Positions 60,362 to 64,000 of a stretch of 64,000 nt of DNA are shown here, piece after piece. A program made the position numbers and the translations under genes. This stretch comes from Chachezhania antarctica. GTDB taxonomy: Bacteria; Pseudomonadota; Alphaproteobacteria; Rhodobacterales; Rhodobacteraceae. The stretch spans positions 248,001-312,000 of the forward strand of contig NZ_QZEX01000002.1 of assembly GCF_003646465.1 (NCBI RefSeq), in the 5' to 3' direction. The notes below the pieces were generated by a model. The model was not told the origin of the DNA. It worked only from the letters and a program-made list of their open reading frames with translations, and did not search any database. The stretch's first letter is position 1; each line of letters begins with the position of its first letter.

Positions 60362-60860
60362 CTGCGGCCACCTTCATGCTGATCATCCGGTCGGGCTCCG
60401 CCGGCGGCTCGCCCCGCGCGATGGCATCGACATGTTCCATACCCGAAATCACCCGGCCATAGACGGTGTACTGCCCGTTCAGGAAGTTGTTGTCCTGGAA
60501 GTTGATGAAGAACTGCGAATTGGCGCTGTCCGGGTTGGCCGACCGGGCCGCCCCGATGGTGCCGCGATCATGCGGCAGGCGCGAGAATTCGGCCGGCAGG
60601 TTCGGCAGGTCCGACCCGCCCGTGCCCGCCATGCGAATGTTGAAGTCTTCTTCCATGTTGCCATGCTTCACGTCGCCGGTCTGGGCCATGAAACCGTCGA
60701 TCACCCGGTGAAAGCAGACATTGTCATAGGCGCCGGCGCGGGCCAGTTCCTTCATCCGCGCGCTGTGCTGCGGCGCGACATCGGGCAGCAGCTGGATCGC
60801 GACGGTGCCGTCCTTCAGTTCGATCAGGATCGTGTTCTCGGGATCTTCGTACTCGGCCAT
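60354..60860 (-). CDS. ppiB: cytoplasmic peptidylprolyl isomerase (cyclophilin)
   Basis: A 168-residue cyclophilin without a signal peptide. The active-site block is YDNVCFHRVIDGFMAQTGDV, followed by DSANSQFFINFQDNNFLNGQ. It starts MAEYEDPENTILIELKDGTV. It is the first gene of a two-gene operon with the exported paralogue, which it resembles closely through the catalytic region. A GGAGG-type site precedes it. Confidence 0.94.
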   Translation of the reverse strand: MAEYEDPENTILIELKDGTVAIQLLPDVAPQHSARMKELARAGAYDNVCFHRVIDGFMAQTGDVKHGNMEEDFNIRMAGTGGSDLPNLPAEFSRLPHDRGTIGAARSANPDSANSQFFINFQDNNFLNGQYTVYGRVISGMEHVDAIARGEPPAEPDRMISMKVAADA

Positions 60861-61015
60861 GCGAGCCTCCGTTCTTGTCTGTTAGTTCTTTTGCCAAGAC
60901 ACCTATTCGCGCTGCGCCGGTTTGCCAAGGGAGCGGCGGCATTCGCCGCATTGACCAAGGCGCCCGGAACGGGGAACAACCCTGTCAGTACCGTTTTTCA
61001 CGAAGGATTTGACCG

Positions 61016-62206
61016 ATGGGTTGGAAATCGCTCGACGACATGGATCTGAAGTCCAAACGCGTGCTGGTGCGCGTCGACATCAACGTGCCGATGGAGAACG
61101 GCGTGGTGACCGACGACACCCGCATCCGTCGCCTGCTTCCAACGATAGAAACGATCCTGAACGCCGGCGGCACGCCGATCCTTCTGGCGCATTTCGGCCG
61201 CCCCAAGGGCCAGGTCGTGCCCGAGATGTCGCTGGGCCAGCTCGTCCCCGCACTGGAAGCCGCCTTCGACCGCCCCGTCACCTTCTGCGCCGACTGCCGC
61301 GGCCCGGCCGCCATCGCCGCGGCCGATGCCCTGCCCGACGGCGCGATCCTGCTTCTGGAGAACACGCGTTTCTATCCGGGCGAGGAAAAGAACGATGCCA
61401 CATTCGCCGCCGAGATGGCCGCGGTGGGCGACATCTACTGCAACGATGCGTTTTCCGCCGCGCACCGCGCCCACGCCTCGACCGAAGGCATCGCCTGCAC
61501 CCTGCCTGCCTGCGCCGGCCGCCTTATGGAGGCGGAACTGAAAGCGCTGGAAGCCGCGCTCGGCAAACCGGAACGGCCCGTCGTGGCCGTTGTGGGCGGC
61601 GCCAAGGTGTCGACCAAGCTCGACCTGCTGGGCAACCTCGTCGAAAAGGTCGATCACCTCGTGATCGGCGGCGGCATGGCCAACACGTTCCTGGCCGCCG
61701 AAGGCTATGACGTGGGCAAGTCGCTCTGCGAACACGACATGACCGGCACGGCGCAGAAGATCATGGCGCAGGCCAGGGCGGCGGGCTGCGAGATCGTGCT
61801 GCCCACAGACATCGTCGTCGCGCGCGAATTCAAGGCCGGCGCCGCGAACGAGACCGTCTCGATCGACGCCTGCCCGGCCGACGCGATGATCCTCGACGCG
61901 GGCCCCGAAACGGTGGAACGCATCGGCTCCGTCCTGGAAAACGCGAAGACGCTGATCTGGAACGGCCCGCTCGGCGCGTTCGAAATCGCGCCCTTCGACA
62001 CCGCCACCAATTCCGCCGCCGGCATCGCCGCCGAACGCACGGCCTCCGGACACCTGATCTCGGTCGCCGGCGGCGGCGACACCGTCGCGGCCCTGAACAA
62101 GGCGGGCGCTGCCGAAAGCTTCACCTACATCTCGACGGCGGGCGGGGCCTTCCTCGAATGGATGGAAGGCAAGACCCTGCCTGGCGTCGCGGCCCTCGGC
62201 GCCTGA
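61016..62206 (+). CDS. pgk: phosphoglycerate kinase
   Basis: A 396-residue glycolytic enzyme that interconverts 1,3-bisphosphoglycerate and 3-phosphoglycerate with [26 protein letters not shown] is the PGK signature near the N-terminus. [10 protein letters not shown] and [13 protein letters not shown] carry substrate-binding arginines and the Asp. The C-terminal ADP/ATP motif is in [16 protein letters not shown] with the hinge. Length and layout are normal. The class I aldolase gene follows after a terminator. Confidence 0.97.
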   Translation: MGWKSLDDMDLKSKRVLVRVDINVPMENGVVTDDTRIRRLLPTIETILNAGGTPILLAHFGRPKGQVVPEMSLGQLVPALEAAFDRPVTFCADCRGPAAIAAADALPDGAILLLENTRFYPGEEKNDATFAAEMAAVGDIYCNDAFSAAHRAHASTEGIACTLPACAGRLMEAELKALEAALGKPERPVVAVVGGAKVSTKLDLLGNLVEKVDHLVIGGGMANTFLAAEGYDVGKSLCEHDMTGTAQKIMAQARAAGCEIVLPTDIVVAREFKAGAANETVSIDACPADAMILDAGPETVERIGSVLENAKTLIWNGPLGAFEIAPFDTATNSAAGIAAERTASGHLISVAGGGDTVAALNKAGAAESFTYISTAGGAFLEWMEGKTLPGVAALGA

Positions 62207-62240
62207 GATCCGGGCCGGTCGCCGCTTCCCCGCGGCGGAT

Positions 62241-62272
62241 GCCTCCGGCGGGAGTATTTGGGAAAGAAGAAG
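62241..62272 (+). repeat. Family A repeat, copy 3
   Basis: GCCTCCGGCGGGAGTATTT, GGGAAAGAAGAAG; it directly abuts the pgk terminator stem that begins at 62274. Confidence 0.8.
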
Positions 62273-62273
62273 G

Positions 62274-62299
62274 GGCGCCCGCTCGATCGGGCGCCTTTT
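62274..62299 (+). terminator. intrinsic terminator of pgk
   Basis: GGCGCCCG (62274-62281), CTCGAT, CGGGCGCC (62288-62295) with TTTT directly after. Perfect 8-bp stem. Confidence 0.88.
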
Positions 62300-62319
62300 C
62301 CATTGCTGTCGTGGGTGGG

Positions 62320-62374
62320 CTTCTTTGGTCTCCAAATACCTCGGGCGGGGGGCAGCGCCCCCCCCTCGCAACGC
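62320..62374 (-). repeat. Family B composite repeat, copy 6
   Basis: On the minus strand GGGGGGCGCTGCCCCCC, short spacer, CCCGAGGTATTTGGAGACC, AAAGAAG. It lies after the pgk terminator, on the opposite strand to both flanking genes. Confidence 0.8.
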
Positions 62375-62526
62375 TCGCGCCATACCCCGTTTTCCACTGC
62401 ATCGCTCTGCCGCGGTTCCGTTCGCGCTAACGGAGATTGCGTGCCCGCCAGACTGTGCCGTATCAAAATCCCTGACGGCGCCGCGCGCGCGTGGCGTGAC
62501 CACAACGCTATTGGAAGGACGACCCC

Positions 62527-63420
62527 ATGCCGAACCAGACCCAGGCCGATCAGATGCGCGCAGGTGGCGGCTTCATCGCCGCGCTCGACCAGAGCGGCGG
62601 GTCCACGCCCAAGGCGCTGAAGCTCTACGGGATCGAGGAAGACGCTTACGGGTCCGAGGCCGAGATGTTCGACCTGATCCACCAGATGCGCTCGCGCATC
62701 ATCAAGTCGCCCGCTTTCACCGGCGACAAGGTGATCGGCGCGATCCTGTTCGAAATGACGATGGACCGCGATATCGACGGTACGCCCACCGCCACCTACC
62801 TGTGGGAGAAACGGCACGTCGTACCCTTCCTGAAGGTCGACAAGGGCCTGGCCGACAGCACCGACGGCGTAAAACTGATGAAGCCCATGCCGGAGCTTGA
62901 CGCGACGCTGGAAAAGGCCGTCGCGAAGGGCATCTTCGGCACCAAAATGCGCTCGGTCATCGACGCGGCCAACCCCGCCGGCATCGCCGCCAATATCGCC
63001 CAGCAATTCGAGATCGGCCACCAGATCCTGGGCCACGGGCTGGTTCCGATCCTCGAGCCGGAAGTCACCATCTCGATCCCCGACAAGGCCGAGGCGGAAG
63101 ATATCGTCCTGGCCGAGATTCTGAAGGGCCTCGAAAGCGTACCCGCCGACCAGCAGGTCATGCTGAAACTGTCGCTTCCCACCAAGGCCAACCAGTATGC
63201 CGCGCTGGTCGACCATCCGCGCGTGATGCGCGTCGTGGCGCTGTCGGGCGGCTATGCACGGAACGAGGCCAACGAGAAGCTCGCCGCCAACCGCGGTATC
63301 ATCGCGTCCTTCAGCCGGGCGCTGACCGAAGGGCTTTCGGCCCGGCAGGCGGACGAGGATTTCGACCGGACCCTCGCCGCGACCATCGACACGACCCACA
63401 GGGCGTCGGTCGCGGGCTGA
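62527..63420 (+). CDS. fructose-bisphosphate aldolase class I
   Basis: A 297-residue Schiff-base aldolase that splits fructose 1,6-bisphosphate. [20 protein letters not shown] with [15 protein letters not shown] is the typical start of the bacterial class I type, and [15 protein letters not shown] and [14 protein letters not shown] carry the conserved barrel residues including the lysine region. Length matches the roughly 296-residue bacterial class I enzymes. ATG 62527 is preceded by a GGAAGGA site. Follows pgk but with its own promoter region. Confidence 0.94.
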   Translation: MPNQTQADQMRAGGGFIAALDQSGGSTPKALKLYGIEEDAYGSEAEMFDLIHQMRSRIIKSPAFTGDKVIGAILFEMTMDRDIDGTPTATYLWEKRHVVPFLKVDKGLADSTDGVKLMKPMPELDATLEKAVAKGIFGTKMRSVIDAANPAGIAANIAQQFEIGHQILGHGLVPILEPEVTISIPDKAEAEDIVLAEILKGLESVPADQQVMLKLSLPTKANQYAALVDHPRVMRVVALSGGYARNEANEKLAANRGIIASFSRALTEGLSARQADEDFDRTLAATIDTTHRASVAG

Positions 63421-63428
63421 CCGGATAC

Positions 63429-63481
63429 GGGGGCGCTGCCCCCGCCCTCCCCTCCCCCGAGGTATTTGAAGACCAAAGAAG
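63429..63481 (+). repeat. Family B composite repeat, copy 7
   Basis: GGGGGCGCTGCCCCC, a short pyrimidine-rich spacer, CCCCGAGGTATTTGAAGACC, AAAGAAG. It begins nine bases after the aldolase stop. Confidence 0.85.
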
Positions 63482-63559
63482 CCGGGCGCCCCACCTATCT
63501 GGCTGCTGCTTCGGAGCCGTCCTCGCGTGGCGCCGGGCGGCCGGTGCGGGGCGCCGGTG

Positions 63560-63614
63560 TCAAGGTCAATCGCCGAGGGGCCCCGCAGCGCGGGGAGACG
63601 GCTATTGTCCTTGA
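63560..63614. repeat. nested inverted repeat (family F, copy 2)
   Basis: TCAAGGTCAAT (63560-63570) and ATTGTCCTTGA (63604-63614) pair with one mismatch. Inside lie GCCG/CGGC and CCCCGC-AGC-GCGGGG, stacking into one hairpin of about 55 nt. The GTCAAGG/CCTTGA ends resemble the long repeat at 40624. Confidence 0.65.
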
Positions 63615-63736
63615 GGCCGGGGTCCCGATCCGGCAGGCAGGGGGCGCGTGAGGACGGGTTCGAAGCTGCTGCTTTGGTGAGATCCGAAGCGCCGCGACGG
63701 TGACCCGTTCACGTGGCCGCCTTCAAGTGGCCCCGT

Positions 63737-64000
63737 TCATGCAGGCGCGATCCGGGACAGGATCGCTTCGGTATCCGTGCCGGTCACCGCGCCGGGCAGC
63801 GATCCGCGGTCCCCTTTCAGCCGGGTTCTGGCGTAGCCGGCCGCGACCGCTTCGGGGGCCGTCTCGATCAGGGCCATGCCGGTCAGCAAACCGGCGAGGC
63901 TTTCGGCGAACCACCTTGCCTCGGCCTCCTCGGGCAGGCCGGGCCAGCGGGACAGGTGAGCCTGAAGCGCCGTGTCGTACTCCGGCAGGGTGCCGCGGGC
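63737..64000 (-). CDS. acyl-CoA dehydrogenase family (AidB-like), C-terminal fragment
   Basis: The last 87 residues and stop codon of a minus-strand gene that runs out of the window. The sequence contains ARWFAESLAGLLTGMALIE, then TAPEAVAAGYARTRLKGDRG, resembling the C-terminal helices of AidB-like acyl-CoA dehydrogenases linked to DNA-alkylation responses. The end reads EAILSRIAPA. The catalytic and FAD parts are outside, so the exact type is uncertain. Confidence 0.65.
   Translation of the reverse strand, partial: ARGTLPEYDTALQAHLSRWPGLPEEAEARWFAESLAGLLTGMALIETAPEAVAAGYARTRLKGDRGSLPGAVTGTDTEAILSRIAPA

Larger units (their letters stand above)
62207..62526. other. intergenic region pgk / aldolase
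   Basis: This 320-base space contains family A copy 3, the pgk terminator and family B copy 6 within 140 bases, then the aldolase promoter area. No gene is seen. Confidence 0.7.
63421..63736. other. intergenic region with two repeats
   Basis: This 316-base space between convergent genes contains family B copy 7 and a nested inverted repeat at 63560. No gene is seen. The stretch 63660-63735 is plain. Confidence 0.65.

Overview
The window comes from a GC-rich alphaproteobacterium, most likely a member of the Rhodobacteraceae (Roseobacter group). The case rests on gene content and order: bolA next to a J-domain gene, then cobS, a small gene and cobT; mmsA-acyl-CoA dehydrogenase-hydrolase-mmsB; the LytM peptidase-bactofilin pair; class I aldolase beside pgk. 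I did not run a database search, so the assignment is from recognition of families and gene order. I saw no tRNA, rRNA, CRISPR array, prophage or complete insertion sequence.

Layout. 1-3.7 kb: 5' part of pntA, an SDR, a DUF2269 membrane protein and a TetR regulator. 3.8-6.6 kb: iorA-iorB molybdenum hydroxylase, divergent from the TetR gene across two matching 24-bp inverted repeats. 6.7-10.4 kb: a glutamine-amidotransferase-type hydrolase, a GlcG-like protein and malate synthase G. 10.7-13.8 kb: an arsenic operon (ArsR-ArsC fusion, GAPDH, ArsJ) with overlapping genes. 13.9-24.8 kb: a WYL regulator/VOC pair, pepN, gatB and several small or conserved proteins, bolA, the J-domain gene, a fasciclin protein. 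25-29 kb: cobS and cobT (cobaltochelatase). 29.2-34.6 kb: an Xaa-Pro aminopeptidase, DUF427, a membrane protein, coaD, a CBS protein and a LysR regulator. 34.7-39.5 kb: a valine-catabolic operon. 40-56 kb: uvrA, two MFS transporters, lpd, queA, a large AsmA-like protein and smaller genes. 56-64 kb: a peroxiredoxin/DUF455 pair, M23 peptidase/bactofilin pair, two cyclophilins, pgk, class I aldolase, and the end of an acyl-CoA dehydrogenase family gene.

Most of the window is ordinary core and catabolic metabolism. The unusual signal is between the genes. At least four families of dispersed palindromic elements occupy the intergenic spaces. (1) A 75-90 nt element with a conserved G-rich core, an inner hairpin, and an outer stem of 10-16 bp that is perfectly paired within each copy but different between copies (4 copies). 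(2) A short palindrome CCGTAGGGTGCGTGG...CCACGCACC (9 copies, one divergent). (3) A composite GGGGGC-hairpin plus CCCCGAGGTATTT...CCAAAGAAG (7 copies), with a related CCTCCGGCGGGAGTATTT...AAGAAG family (4 copies). (4) Long nested inverted repeats around GTCAAGG/CCTTGAC (2 copies). They cluster just after stop codons, and in several cases supply or touch the stop codon. That suggests a role in 3' ends, or a REP-like mobile origin.
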